This document shows, one piece after another, positions 26,146-36,665 of a DNA stretch of 64,000 nucleotides. A program made the translations under genes and the position numbers. The notes beneath the pieces are model-generated. The model did not search any database and was not told the origin of the DNA. It was given only the letters and a program-made list of their open reading frames with translations. Every line of letters begins with the position of its first letter. Position 1 is the first letter of the stretch. The stretch comes from JANMAT01 sp031359995 (GTDB lineage: Bacteria > Actinomycetota > Acidimicrobiia > Acidimicrobiales > Ilumatobacteraceae), in the NCBI GenBank assembly GCA_031359995.1, contig JANMAT010000009.1, positions 12,638-76,637 on the forward strand, in the 5' to 3' direction.

Positions 26146-27126
26146 TCAGATCGAGCCGCTGAAGGTGTCGCAGTCGTCGGCGTTGCCCGTGCGGAAGCCG
26201 GTGGTGAACCACTTCTGGCGCTGGGCCGACGAGCCGTGCGTCCAGGTCTCCGGGGTCACCTTGCCCTGGAACTCCCTCTGGATGCGATCGTCGCCCACGG
26301 CGGACGCGGCATCGAGGCCGTCGGCGATGTCCTGATCGGTGATGGACGTGATCAGGGGTCGGCCGGTGTCGCCCTGCGGTTCGGTGGTGGCGTGGTTGGC
26401 CCACACACCGGCGTAGCAGTCGGCCTGCAACTCGAGCCGCACCGAGCCCGAGTTGGGGCCCTGGCGGTCGCCCGACTTGTCGACCTGGGCCGAGGTGCCC
26501 AGCAGGTCCTGCACGTGGTGCCCGTACTCGTGGGCGATCACGTAGGCCTCGGCGAACTTGCCGCCCTTGGCGCCGAACTTCGTGGTGAGCTCGTCGAAGA
26601 AGCCGAGGTCGAGGTACACGGTCTTGTCGCCGGGACAGTAGAAGGGGCCCACGTCGCTCGACGCCGCACCGCAGCCCGTGTCGGTCTGGCCGGTGAAGAG
26701 CTGCGTCTTGGTGAGCGTGTACTTGATGTTGGCGCGGGCGAACTCTCGCGCCCAGTAGTTCTGCACGCTGTTGACGACGCCGACGATGAGGCAGGCGTCC
26801 TTGGTGTTGGCGTCGGCCCCGGTGAGGCACGCGGCGTTCACGCCGTCGGTCGCACCGGCCGGTGAGACCGAGGTGTCGCTGCTGGCGCCGGGGAACACCT
26901 GGTTCGAGGTCGGGAAGCCGTTGCCGCCGCCGAAGATCTTCCCGCCGCCGAAGATGAGGGCGAGGATCAGCCCGATGATGCCGAGGCCGCCACCACCGAC
27001 GGCGACCTTGCTGCCACCGCCACCGAACATGCCGCCGAGCCCGCCCGCGCCACCACCGCCACCGCCGCTCCCGCGGCGATCATCGATCTGGCTCGTGTCG
27101 AGCTTGGCTCCCTGGTCGAACTCCAT
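26146..27126 (-). CDS. Neutral zinc metallopeptidase (YpfJ-like)
   Basis: A 326-residue membrane-anchored zinc peptidase. The N-terminal 35 residues are hydrophilic and Gly-rich (DDRRGSGGGGGGAGGLGG), followed by one hydrophobic segment (GLGIIGLILALIFGG, about 47-61) and a large extracytoplasmic domain. The zinc motif HEYGHH starts at His199 with Glu200 and His203; ELQADCYAGVWANH supplies the third ligand and is diagnostic of the YpfJ/neutral zinc metallopeptidase family, as is PFYCPGDKTVYLD. Four or more cysteines suggest disulfides outside the membrane. Substrate unknown. Confidence 0.9.
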   Translation of the reverse strand: MEFDQGAKLDTSQIDDRRGSGGGGGGAGGLGGMFGGGGSKVAVGGGGLGIIGLILALIFGGGKIFGGGNGFPTSNQVFPGASSDTSVSPAGATDGVNAACLTGADANTKDACLIVGVVNSVQNYWAREFARANIKYTLTKTQLFTGQTDTGCGAASSDVGPFYCPGDKTVYLDLGFFDELTTKFGAKGGKFAEAYVIAHEYGHHVQDLLGTSAQVDKSGDRQGPNSGSVRLELQADCYAGVWANHATTEPQGDTGRPLITSITDQDIADGLDAASAVGDDRIQREFQGKVTPETWTHGSSAQRQKWFTTGFRTGNADDCDTFSGSI

Positions 27127-27260
27127 CACCGTCTCCTTCGCCGCCCGGGGCGGGTGGGCTGAAACTAGCGGGCCGCCACCACCGCCCCCTCGCATGGGAC
27201 GGAGTTCGCGACGATCGACAGTGCCGCTGCCAGTAGAAGGGTGGTGCTAGACCGACGACC

Positions 27261-27911
27261 ATGGCCGACCTCCTCCCGCTCGATCCCGACCAACTGCTGT
27301 CCACCACGCGCGCCGTGCGCAAGCGCCTCGACCTCACCAGGCCCGTGCCCCGCTCGGTGATCGAGGAGTGCCTCGCCCTGGCCGTGCAGGCGCCGTCGGG
27401 CTCCAATCGGCAAGCGTGGCAGTTCGTGTTCGTCGACGAACCGGCCAAGAAGAAGGCGCTGGCCGATCTCTACGGCGAGGTGTTCGACGAGTACATGAAC
27501 GCGCCGGCCAGCGCCGACTACCAGCCCGGTGACGTGCGGGCCGAGCGGCGCGACGCGGTGAGCGCGTCGGCGCTGCACCTGCGCCAGCACTTCCACGAGG
27601 TGCCCGTGCTGATGCTCGCCTACCAGGAGGGTCGCATCGACGCCGAGCCGGCGGCGCGCCAGCCCGGCTACTGGGGCTCCATCCTGCCGGCGGTGTGGTC
27701 GTTCATGCTCGCCCTGCGCGGCCGCGGCCTGGGTTCGGCGTGGACGACGATGACGTGTCGCAAAGAGGCCGAGGTCGGCGTGGTCATCGGGGTGGACCAC
27801 ACGAAGTTCACCCACGCCGGCATGTTCCCGATCGCCTACACGATCGGCACCGACTTCAAGCCGGCGTCACGGCTCGACCTGGACTCGATCACCCACTGGA
27901 ACTCGTGGTGA
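27261..27911 (+). CDS. Nitroreductase-family flavoprotein
   Basis: A 216-residue FMN nitroreductase-fold enzyme. Family segments are STTRAVRKRLDLTRPVP, LALAVQAPSGSNRQAWQFVFV, the central YWGSILPAVWSFMLALRGRGLGSAWTT and a C-terminal PIAYTIG strand. It likely transfers electrons from NAD(P)H to quinones or nitro compounds. The last 23 bases overlap the end of the convergent, broken GHMP kinase gene. ATG at 27261 follows GACGACC, without a strong ribosome site. Confidence 0.85.
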   Translation: MADLLPLDPDQLLSTTRAVRKRLDLTRPVPRSVIEECLALAVQAPSGSNRQAWQFVFVDEPAKKKALADLYGEVFDEYMNAPASADYQPGDVRAERRDAVSASALHLRQHFHEVPVLMLAYQEGRIDAEPAARQPGYWGSILPAVWSFMLALRGRGLGSAWTTMTCRKEAEVGVVIGVDHTKFTHAGMFPIAYTIGTDFKPASRLDLDSITHWNSW

Positions 27912-28766
27912 CCTGCAGCCCGCTGGTCGTCGGCCGGAGGTCGAGCACCCGCCACCCGTGATCGGGCCGGTCGAGGGCGGCGCGCACTTCGGCCGGATCG
28001 CGCCCGGTGCCGGCCAGCACGGTGACGGTGCCGCCCGGGCCGCCGGCGCCGTTCACCTTCCACCCGAGTGCGCCGAGCCCGCGGGCGGTGGCCCAGACCG
28101 CGTCGGCGGCCTCGCTGACCAGCGCCGGATGCAGGGCGCGCTGGCCCTCGGTGGCGTCGGTGAGCGCCTCGGCCCAGCCCTCGATGTCGCCCATGCTGAG
28201 CGACCCCGCCGCCATCGCACCGGCGCGTCGCAACGGCTCCAGCCGGGCGCCGGCGGTCGCACCGAGCGCGGCGATGACCTCGTCGTGCACCGTGCTCGAC
28301 GTGTGGGGGCGGCCGAGGTACACCGTGATCAGCCGGTCGGTGAGCGCCCGCCAGGCGGTGGCCGGCACGCGGATGGGCGTCACGATGGTGCGCGGGTAGT
28401 CGGCGATCGCGATGTGCACGGCGCCACCGTGGGCACAGGCCAGCTGGTCCTGCACACCGCTCTGCCAACCCAGCTCGGTGGTCTCGATCGCGTGGGCGGC
28501 GGTGGCGATGGCGGCGGCGTGCTGCTCGCGTTCGCCGCCGAGCGCCCGCAGCGCGGCCACCAGCGCCACCACGACCGAGGCCGACGTGCCCAGCCCGCTG
28601 CCCGGCGGCACGGCGCTGGACGCGGTCACCGCCACGCCGCGGTGACGGCCGGGCCGAGCGCCACCGAGCACACGACGCCGTGCCCGGCGAACCAGGTGTC
28701 GGTCCAGCCGCCGGCGTCGGCCGCCCGCACCGGGGTGCGGGCCACGGCAGAGGTCACGGGCGCCAT
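27889..28766 (-). pseudogene. GHMP kinase with an internal deletion and frameshift
   Basis: Two pieces of one GHMP-type sugar or mevalonate kinase lie in different frames. The N-terminal piece (from ATG 28766) reads SAVARTPVRAADAGGWTDTW and FAGHGVVCSVALGPAVT, then runs into a stop near 28626. The C-terminal piece resumes in another frame at GVAVTASSAVPPGSGLGTSA, the ATP-binding motif, and continues to a normal end (WKVNGAGGPGGTVTVL). In intact relatives about 60 residues separate the two motifs; here they are adjacent. The junction lies in a perfect inverted repeat (GTCACCGC / GCGGTGAC, 28625-28646). A protein starting at an internal GTG would lack the N-terminal substrate region, so the gene is probably dead unless the sequence has an error. 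Confidence 0.75.
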
Positions 28767-28819
28767 CGGCCGCCACGCTACGTGGGCAAGACCAGCACCC
28801 CACGACGGCGCCCTCACTG

Positions 28820-29989
28820 TCAGGCGGGGACGAGGTCGAGGAACTGCCAGCGCTTGTCGTTGGCCACGCCGACCAGCTCACGGCCGCAGTTCTGCAGCAC
28901 GGCGGGCGACGAGGTGACGTGTTGGGTGCCGGCGTGCACATCACGCACGAGACGCTGGATGGTGCCGCGGCGCAGCGCGGTGGTGCCGGCGGCGAGGTAG
29001 ACGAAGTTCGCCACCTCGGCGAGAGCGGCCGTGACGTTCGTGAGCGACAGGCGCACCAGCGTGTGCTGGCGGCGCGACAGGTGCTCGCCCTTGTCCAGCG
29101 CGACCTGGGCGTCGCGCCAGGACTCGAGCAGCAGCGCCTTGGCGGCACGCAGCGTGGCTTCGGCCTTGGCGAAGCCCTCGAGGAACGAGTCGCTGTCGGC
29201 CTGGGCGCCGGGGCGACCGGCCTTCGACTGCACCAGCTCCGACAGCTCGTCGAGCAGGCGGCGACCCACGCCGAGGGCCCAGCCCGAGTGGCAGATCTCG
29301 GCGAAGCCGATGATGCCCACGTGGTACAGGTTGCCGCCGCGCTTGGGATCCTGGGTGACGGCGAAGTGCGAGTAGCCGTCGGGCACGTACACGTTGTCGA
29401 GCGTGTAGTCGATGGAGCCCGTGCCCCGCAGGCCCATCACGTCCCAGTTGCCCAGGAGCGTGGCCTTGTCGCGCGGCACGACGAAGATGCGGGGCTCGCC
29501 CGTGCCCTCGATGATGGCGAGGGTGTGGATGTGGGTGCCGTGCAGCAGGCCCGAAGCGAAGCTCCACGAGCCGCTCACCAGGAAGCCACCGTCGTGGGAC
29601 ACGGCCACGCCCGGGCGGGTGCCCTGGCCGGCGATCACCGGCAGACGCTGACCGGGCCGGAACAGCTCGGCCACGGCGTCGTCGGCCAGGTAGGCCGCGC
29701 CGGTGCCGGTGGACAGGCACGCCGCCATCACGACCCAGCCCGCGGATGCGTCGCCGTAGGAGAGGTTCTCGAGCACCTCGAGTGAGCGCACCGGGTCGAG
29801 CTCGGCCCCACCGAGCACCTCGGGCACCCACATGCCGAACAGGCCCTGCTCGTGGAGGGCGTCGACGACCACCGGCGCCAGCTCACCCTGCGTGTCGGCG
29901 TAGGCCGCATTGGCATCGAGCAGTGGGATCAGGGCCCGGGCCCGCTCGGCCAGCTCGGATGATGTGGTCAGTTCCGCTCCTGCAAGCAT
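28820..29989 (-). CDS. Acyl-CoA dehydrogenase / HsaA-type flavin monooxygenase family
   Basis: A 389-residue acyl-CoA-dehydrogenase-fold flavoprotein. The N-terminal helical domain has LHEQGLFGMWVPEVLGGAEL, the middle beta domain GGFLVSGSWSFASGLLHGTH and LLGNWDVMGLRGTGSIDYTL, and the C-terminal helices RDVHAGTQHVTSSPAVLQNC. The W-S/F-A-S-G and W-x-x-x-G-x-R-G-T-G-S patterns are closest to the group containing two-component monooxygenases such as HsaA and to distant dehydrogenases; no catalytic Glu typical of short-chain dehydrogenases is obvious. Oxidation of an aromatic or steroid-derived compound with a partner reductase is a possible role. The ATG at 29989 has GAGGGGG upstream. Confidence 0.8.
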   Translation of the reverse strand: MLAGAELTTSSELAERARALIPLLDANAAYADTQGELAPVVVDALHEQGLFGMWVPEVLGGAELDPVRSLEVLENLSYGDASAGWVVMAACLSTGTGAAYLADDAVAELFRPGQRLPVIAGQGTRPGVAVSHDGGFLVSGSWSFASGLLHGTHIHTLAIIEGTGEPRIFVVPRDKATLLGNWDVMGLRGTGSIDYTLDNVYVPDGYSHFAVTQDPKRGGNLYHVGIIGFAEICHSGWALGVGRRLLDELSELVQSKAGRPGAQADSDSFLEGFAKAEATLRAAKALLLESWRDAQVALDKGEHLSRRQHTLVRLSLTNVTAALAEVANFVYLAAGTTALRRGTIQRLVRDVHAGTQHVTSSPAVLQNCGRELVGVANDKRWQFLDLVPA

Positions 29990-30137
29990 GGTGCAGTCCC
30001 CCTCGTCACAGTGGCCGTCAGCCGGTCGCTCGATGTCGAACGACCGATCACGGTAGCGGACCCTCCACCGCCGGCGGAAGGGGCTCGTTCGTCGGTGGGG
30101 GCCGGGCGCCCACACCGCGACGTGCCACAATCCCGGC

Positions 30138-31672
<1,535 letters not shown>

Positions 31673-31676
<4 letters not shown>

Positions 31677-32311
31677 GCGCCACGCCGCCGCCTCACGGGG
31701 GATCGAAGAAGCTCGGTCGGCCCCCGGCGTCGGTGGGTGACCTGACGCGCCTGCGCATCCTGGACGCCGCCCGCACCTGCTTCTCCGACAGCGGCTACGA
31801 CGGCACCACGACTCGCCAGATCGCCGAGGTCGCCGAGCTGACCACCGCGGCGATCTACCACTACTACCGCTCGAAGTCGGAGCTGTACCGCGAGGCACTG
31901 GTTCAGACCCACCTGCTCGTGTACTCCACGTACCAGGAGGCCATCCGCGGGTGCCAGACGCTGGCCGACGAGTTCGCCGCGGTGCTGGTCGCATCGCAGG
32001 CGCTCAACCGTGACCATCCGTCGCTGGCCCGTTTCCTCGTGGCGGCCCGAGCCGACAGCCGTCGGCACCCCGAGCTCGATCCGCCGGCCGACGCCGTGGT
32101 GCAGCGGGGCCGCTTCCACCACGAGCTGGTCGACCGGGCCGTGCTCCGCGGCGAGGTGGCGGCCGAGGACGCGCTCCTGGTGACCGAGACGCTGCGCACC
32201 CTGCTCGGCGGCATCGTCTACTACGCGTCCGACGACCTCGAGTTCCAAGCCATGGTGGTGGAGGGCGTGCTGCGCCTGCTGAAGGGCACGCTGCTGACCC
32301 GCAAGCACTGA
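31673..32311 (+). CDS. TetR-family transcriptional regulator
   Basis: A 212-residue regulator with GTG at 31673, overlapping the ligase stop by four bases. Residues about 25-75 are the HTH: LRILDAARTCFSDSGYDGTT, TRQIAEVAELTTAAIYHYYRSKSELYREAL. The remainder is the helical ligand-binding and dimer domain. By position it probably senses an acyl-CoA or free acid and represses the ligase operon and perhaps the divergent acyl-CoA dehydrogenase-like gene. There is no sequence reason to call it MftR. Confidence 0.9.
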
Positions 32312-32328
32312 CCGGTAGGCTCCACGGC

Positions 32329-32961
32329 ATGCTCGCGGCGTCCGGCAACTCGGGAGTGGCCAAGTGGCTCGAGCACTTCTCGGGGCCCTGGTTGTACGTG
32401 GTGGTCGTCGTGCTCACCTTCGCCGAGACGGGCACCATGTTCTTCCTCGTGCCCGGCGAGATCGGGTTGCTGGTCGCTGGCGCGGCGGCAGGCGTCGGCA
32501 AGCTGAACCTCGTCGCCATGGTCGTGCTGGCGTGCCTGGCCGCGCTGCTGGGCGACGCCACCGGCTTCGCCATCGGCCGCCGCTACGGCCCGCGCCTGCG
32601 CGAGACGTGGATCGGGCGCAAGCTCGGTGCCGACAGCTGGGTGCGCGCCGACGACCTGGTGCGGCGCCGCCGCGGCACCATCGTGCTCGTCGGCCGTTGG
32701 GTCGGCTTCCTGCGGGCGATCATGCCCGCCACCGCCGGCATGTCGGGCATGCGCTTCCGTCGCGAGTTCCTGCCGTGGGACGTGGCCGGCGCCGTCTCGT
32801 GGGCGTCGATCTGCGTGGTCGGCGGCTACAAGCTCGGCGACAACTGGGAGACGCTGGCGGCCAGGCTCGGCACGGTCGGCACCGTCGTCGGCGCCGTCGT
32901 CGTGGTGCTGGTGGGCACGCTGTACGTGGTGCGCCACCGCCGGGCGCGGGCTGCGTCCTAG
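32329..32961 (+). CDS. DedA-family membrane protein
   Basis: A 210-residue integral membrane protein. Diagnostic motifs are FAETGTMFFLVPGEIGLLVAG near the N-terminus and GRWVGFLRAIMPATAGMSGM in the middle, i.e. the F/Y-x-R-x-x-P-x-x-A-G motif of the DedA/VTT domain thought to act in phospholipid flipping and envelope homeostasis. It has five or so hydrophobic segments and a basic C-terminal tail. Its end overlaps the convergent alanine-racemase-like gene by four bases. Confidence 0.9.
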   Translation: MLAASGNSGVAKWLEHFSGPWLYVVVVVLTFAETGTMFFLVPGEIGLLVAGAAAGVGKLNLVAMVVLACLAALLGDATGFAIGRRYGPRLRETWIGRKLGADSWVRADDLVRRRRGTIVLVGRWVGFLRAIMPATAGMSGMRFRREFLPWDVAGAVSWASICVVGGYKLGDNWETLAARLGTVGTVVGAVVVVLVGTLYVVRHRRARAAS

Positions 32962-33926
32962 CGTTCCTCGACGACGTCCACCCACGTCTGGGTGAGCGGC
33001 CGCTGGACGTCGACGTGGTCGCCCGGCGCGGGGCAGGGGTGGTCTCGGGGCACGTGCAGCATGCTCGTGTGCATGTGCGGCTGCTCGACGAGGGCCAGGC
33101 GCGTGCGGGCGAAGTGGAACGGGCTGCGGCCATCGGGCAGTGGGTGCACGCCGTGGCCGGTGCCGGCGGTGACCAGCACGACGTGGCCGTCGCCCGGCAC
33201 CGTCACCTGGCGGTAGCCGATGCGCTCGCCGGCCGCCACCGGGTGCACGTCGACCACGTCGGCGCGCAGGTGCAGGCCGGCCTTGTGGGCGCCGTGCCAG
33301 AGCGCGGTGCCGATGCGGGGACGGAAGCGGTGGTGCCCGGCCAGGAGGGCGAGATCGTCGCCGTCGATGTGGCTCACGTGCAGCGTGGCGCCGACCGGCA
33401 GGTGGGGGAGCCACGTGGCCAGCGCGCTCGCGTGCTCGGCGCTGGGGCCGTCGAGGGGGAAGTGGGCGGCGAAGGCCTCGATGGGCCGGCCCGCCGCGGC
33501 CAGCGCGCCGAGCAGTTCGTCGGTGTCGGCCGGGGTCGTGCCGTAGCGCTGCATCGAGGTGCGCAGCTTGACCACGACCGGGCCGCGGTGACCGGCACCG
33601 TCGAGCGTGACGAGGTCGCGGCGGTGGCCGATGGTGGGTACGACGAGGCCGCCCGCGGCGATGGCCGCGGCAAGTCGGGCCGCGTCGGCCGGCCCGACGC
33701 AGGGTGTGAGCACGATGGCCCGCTGGTCGGGGCCGACATCGGCCAGCTCGTGCACGGTGCCGACGGCGATGTCCGTGAGGCCCAGGCGGCGGCACTCGTC
33801 GAGCAGCCGCGGCCGGCCGAACCCGTACCCGTTGCCCTTCACCACCGGGATGAGACCGGGGGTGGTCGCAACGACCTCGACGTGGGCGCGCCACGTGGTC
33901 CGGTCGACGAGCAGGGTCAGGGCCAC
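32958..33926 (-). CDS. Alanine racemase-like PLP-barrel protein
   Basis: A 322-residue protein of the alanine-racemase fold. The pyridoxal phosphate lysine is in GLIPVVKGNGYGFGRPRLL near residue 30, the barrel continues with KLRTSMQRYG and FAAHFPLDG, and a C-terminal beta domain follows (AAGERIGYRQVTVPGDGHVV). It diverges from housekeeping Alr at the C-terminus, where the catalytic tyrosine region is not clear to me, so racemase activity is unproven. I chose GTG at 33926 because the additional N-terminus from ATG 33974 lies in the AT-richer divergent promoter region. Confidence 0.7.
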   Translation of the reverse strand: MALTLLVDRTTWRAHVEVVATTPGLIPVVKGNGYGFGRPRLLDECRRLGLTDIAVGTVHELADVGPDQRAIVLTPCVGPADAARLAAAIAAGGLVVPTIGHRRDLVTLDGAGHRGPVVVKLRTSMQRYGTTPADTDELLGALAAAGRPIEAFAAHFPLDGPSAEHASALATWLPHLPVGATLHVSHIDGDDLALLAGHHRFRPRIGTALWHGAHKAGLHLRADVVDVHPVAAGERIGYRQVTVPGDGHVVLVTAGTGHGVHPLPDGRSPFHFARTRLALVEQPHMHTSMLHVPRDHPCPAPGDHVDVQRPLTQTWVDVVEER

Positions 33927-33982
33927 GGCGTGAGCGTACGGCGCGAAGTGAAAGCCGAGTTTTCCGATCAACATTTAAGGCG

Positions 33983-33988
33983 TAGCAT
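33983..33988 (+). promoter_or_regulatory. Probable -10 element of a leaderless transcript
   Basis: TAGCAT lies six bases before the GTG at 33995 in an unusually AT-rich stretch (33957-33990). The layout is the same as at 8766 and implies a leaderless message for the DUF4395 gene. The same stretch must also hold the promoter of the divergent racemase-like gene. Confidence 0.4.
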
Positions 33989-33994
33989 GACGGG

Positions 33995-34573
33995 GTGCGA
34001 CGGTTCCTGCGCTTCCCCAACCCGGTCAACGAGATCGCGGCCCGCACCGTGGCCACCGGCGTGGTCGTGCAGACCGCGCTGTTCGTGGCGACCGGGTGGC
34101 GGTGGCTGCTCGTGCCCCTGACCTTCGGGTTCGTGGCCCGGGTCCTCAGCGGGCCGACGTTCAGCCCGCTCGGACGCCTGGCCACGCAGGCGATCGTGCC
34201 CCTGCTGCCGTTCGAGGAGCGGCCGGTGCCCGGCCCGCCCAAGCGCTTCGCCCAGGGCATCGGCGCGTTCCTGTCGCTCGCCGCCGTGGCGGCGGCGTTC
34301 CCGATCGGTTCGCTCACCGCGGCGCGCGTGCTGGTGGCCCTCATCCTGGTGGCGGCCTCGCTCGAGGCGTTCCTCGGGATCTGCCTCGGCTGCACGATCT
34401 TCGCCTGGCTCATGCGGGTCGGCGTGATCCCGGTGTCGGTGTGCGAGGCGTGCGCCGACGTGCGACCGCGGCTCGCCGCGGCGCTGGCGGCGCGCGAGGC
34501 GGCCACCCGGGCCGTAGCCGGTGCCGTTCAGGGACCGGCCGGCGATGCCGCCGAGGTGCTGGCGTCGTCCTGA
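33995..34573 (+). CDS. DUF4395 membrane protein
   Basis: A 192-residue protein with four hydrophobic segments. The start RRFLRFPNPVNEIAARTVAT, the R-x-L-x-G-P-T-F-S-P-L segment and the cysteine pair GICLGCTIF in the last membrane helix are typical of DUF4395. Many relatives are found next to thioredoxins or sulfur-transfer proteins, hence a possible redox role for the Cys-x-x-Cys; no such neighbour is present here. A further cysteine pair (VCEAC) follows. Its last 46 bases overlap the end of the convergent mftF. Confidence 0.75.
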   Translation: MRRFLRFPNPVNEIAARTVATGVVVQTALFVATGWRWLLVPLTFGFVARVLSGPTFSPLGRLATQAIVPLLPFEERPVPGPPKRFAQGIGAFLSLAAVAAAFPIGSLTAARVLVALILVAASLEAFLGICLGCTIFAWLMRVGVIPVSVCEACADVRPRLAAALAAREAATRAVAGAVQGPAGDAAEVLASS

Positions 34574-35991
34574 CCCTTGGCGCGTGACCGGCCGGCCCGG
34601 CCGGGCCAGCTGCTCAGGTCGGGGATCAGCGGTTCAGCGACGCGCTCAGCCATGACTCCCTGCCACAGGCCGTAGCCGTAGCTGGTGTCGTCGAGGATGC
34701 GCAGGCCGAGGTAGGTGACCGGGTCCATCGGCGCACGGCGCCGGAGCCAGTCGACGAGCGGCGGCAGCACCACGGCGGTGAGCACGGCGCGCCGGGCCCG
34801 TCGGGAGACGACCGCGGCCACGATGGCCAGCGGCCACCAGGCCCGGGTGACGGCCCGGGCCAGTTGCCGCCCGGCGTGGAGGTGACCGAGGCCGGCCAGG
34901 CGGAGCGCCTCGGGCCACGGGCGGCCCAGGGCGGTGAGCTTGCGGGGGAGCGCCGCGGTGGAGCCAGCGGCCACGGCGAGGCCGGCGCGGGGGAACCCCA
35001 GGGCGGCCAGGGCCCAGCTCGCCGCGCTCCAGGCGCTGACGCCGACCGGGGCGAGGGAGCCGGGGTGCCGGCGGGCCAGGCCGGCGGCCGAGCGGCCGTA
35101 GCCGGCGCGCTGGGCCAGCCAGGCGGTGAGCGTCGGGCGGGTGGCGTGGGCGATGGTGACCGTGGGTTCGTAGCGCACGCGGCCCCCGGCGGCGACGAGG
35201 CGCCAGACGAGGTCGACGTCCTCGCCGGTGCGGAGCGCCTCGTCGAAGCCGCCGGCCGCCTTGACCGCGTCGGTCCGGGCCAGCAGGACGGCCGAGGGGA
35301 CGTAGCTGACGCGGGTGCGGGGCGCGACCCGGGCGGGGGCGGGGCCGAGGTCGAGCGGGCCGTGGCCGGCCTGGGCCTCGAAGCGGGCCAGGCGGCCGGG
35401 CTGGCCGGGTCGGGCGACGATGCGGGGCGCGACGGCGACGACGGCGGGGTCGTCGAAGTGGCTCAGGAGGGGGGCGAGCCAGTTCGGGTCGTCGGGGAGG
35501 TCGATGTCGTCGTCCACGAAGAGCACGAGTGGCGCGGTGACCTCGGCCAGGGCGGTGTTGCGGGCGGCACCGGGACCCCGATTCGCCGAATGGCGCAACA
35601 GGCGGGCCGGCGGGACCGGCGGGGCGAGCGGCGGGCTGGAGCCGTCGTCGACGAGCACGACGGGTCCGATGCGCCCGAGCCGTTCGAGCAGCACCGGGTC
35701 GGGGACGCGCTGATACATCGGTACCACGACCGACACCGTGACCTGGGACAACGCTGGTCCCGGCGATTCTTCGATGATTCGCCGGGACCAGTCGTCCGGA
35801 TGCAGGGCGCCGGCGTCGAGGAGGCGGTCGACGAGCACGCTCGGCGGCAGCGACTCTCCCCGCTCGACCCGATCGACCACCTTCGCCCCCGCCTCGGTCA
35901 GCGTGAACAGCCGCAGCGGCGACCCGCCGAGCAACACCCGACCCCCGTCGACCCGCCGCACCGATCCGTCCAGCCGGTAGCGCCGCCTCAC
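34528..35991 (-). CDS. mftF: Mycofactocin glycosyltransferase MftF
   Basis: A 487-residue GT2-type enzyme that adds oligo-glucose to premycofactocin. Residues 1-65 form a small winged domain (YRLDGSVRRVDGGRVLLGGS, LFTLTEAGAKVVDRV); the GT-A domain begins near 82 with VSVVVPMYQR, has LVDDGSSPPLAP, NRGPGAARNTAL, and LFVDDDIDLP (metal-binding D-x-D type), and GGFDEALRTGEDVDLVWRL. Two hydrophobic segments lie near the C-terminus. Residues 67-80, in the linker between domains, are encoded by one copy of the dispersed palindrome (W-S-R-R-I-I-E-E-S-P-G-P). GTG at 35991 overlaps the mftE stop by four bases. Confidence 0.92.
   Translation of the reverse strand: MRRRYRLDGSVRRVDGGRVLLGGSPLRLFTLTEAGAKVVDRVERGESLPPSVLVDRLLDAGALHPDDWSRRIIEESPGPALSQVTVSVVVPMYQRVPDPVLLERLGRIGPVVLVDDGSSPPLAPPVPPARLLRHSANRGPGAARNTALAEVTAPLVLFVDDDIDLPDDPNWLAPLLSHFDDPAVVAVAPRIVARPGQPGRLARFEAQAGHGPLDLGPAPARVAPRTRVSYVPSAVLLARTDAVKAAGGFDEALRTGEDVDLVWRLVAAGGRVRYEPTVTIAHATRPTLTAWLAQRAGYGRSAAGLARRHPGSLAPVGVSAWSAASWALAALGFPRAGLAVAAGSTAALPRKLTALGRPWPEALRLAGLGHLHAGRQLARAVTRAWWPLAIVAAVVSRRARRAVLTAVVLPPLVDWLRRRAPMDPVTYLGLRILDDTSYGYGLWQGVMAERVAEPLIPDLSSWPGRAGRSRAKGQDDASTSAASPAGP
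35754..35791. repeat. Dispersed palindrome, copy 1 (inside mftF)
   Basis: A 38-base inverted repeat: 16-base arms CTGGTCCCGGCGATTC / GATTCGCCGGGACCAG around TTCGAT, with one mismatch between arms. It lies in frame within mftF at the boundary of the winged and glycosyltransferase domains. Confidence 0.85.
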
Positions 35992-36665
35992 CCCCGCCAC
36001 GCCGTCACCGCCCCCACCAACCGCTCGACCAGCCCGGCCAGCAGCGCCCCACCCTCGGCCAGCGAGGCCCCCGCGGGGTCCCCCAGCACGCCGTTCGGGC
36101 TCACCGCCGCCAGCCCACCGGCCCGCAGCGCCGGCAGCAGCGTCTCGATCGCCCCGGTCGCCCCCGCCGCCGCCCGGTCCAGCCGCACGACCCCCGGTGC
36201 GATGGCCAACAGCAGCGACGTCTCGGTCCGCCCGGCGTGGGCATCGCCGCCGGGCACGTGGGCGTGCCACAGCAGCACCCGTCGCCCCTCGTGCACCAGG
36301 CGCTCGACCGCCCGATCGAGCGCGGCGCCGTTGCCGCCATGGCCGTTCACGAGCACCAGACCGGCGAAGGCGTCGGCCGAACGGCCCAGCTCGACCACGA
36401 CGGTCGTAAGGGCGTCCTGGCCGATCGAGAGCGTCCCCGCGAACCCGGCGTGCTCCCCGCTGGCCCCGATCGCCACCGCCGGCGCCACCACGGCCCCGAG
36501 CTGCGCCGCCGCGGCCGCAGCCACCGCCACGGCGATCCGGGTGTCGGTGTCGAGCGGCAGGTGCGGCCCGTGCTGCTCGCACGAGCCGACGGGTACGAGC
36601 ACCAGCGGCGCCTCGGCCCGCCCCGCCACCTCGGGCCACGTCAGCGCGCCGAGGGCCACGTTCAA
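35988..36665 (-). CDS. mftE: Mycofactocin peptidase MftE (creatininase family)
   Basis: A 225-residue creatininase-fold metallopeptidase that cuts the modified MftA C-terminal Val-Tyr unit from the precursor. Metal-binding motifs are VGSCEQHGPHLPLDTDTRIA, GASGEHAGFAGTLSIG, LVNGHGGNGAAL and, near 155, AHAGRTETSLLLAI. The ATG at 36665 overlaps the stop of the ETF-beta-like gene by four bases, and its stop overlaps the mftF start. The position in the cluster and the motifs make the assignment firm. Confidence 0.93.
   Translation of the reverse strand: MNVALGALTWPEVAGRAEAPLVLVPVGSCEQHGPHLPLDTDTRIAVAVAAAAAAQLGAVVAPAVAIGASGEHAGFAGTLSIGQDALTTVVVELGRSADAFAGLVLVNGHGGNGAALDRAVERLVHEGRRVLLWHAHVPGGDAHAGRTETSLLLAIAPGVVRLDRAAAGATGAIETLLPALRAGGLAAVSPNGVLGDPAGASLAEGGALLAGLVERLVGAVTAWRG

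Noticed and set aside
35575..35600. CCCCGATTCGCCGAAT inside mftF resembling the palindrome core
   Set aside because: The arms do not pair beyond a few bases and the flanks are in the wrong order relative to the family.
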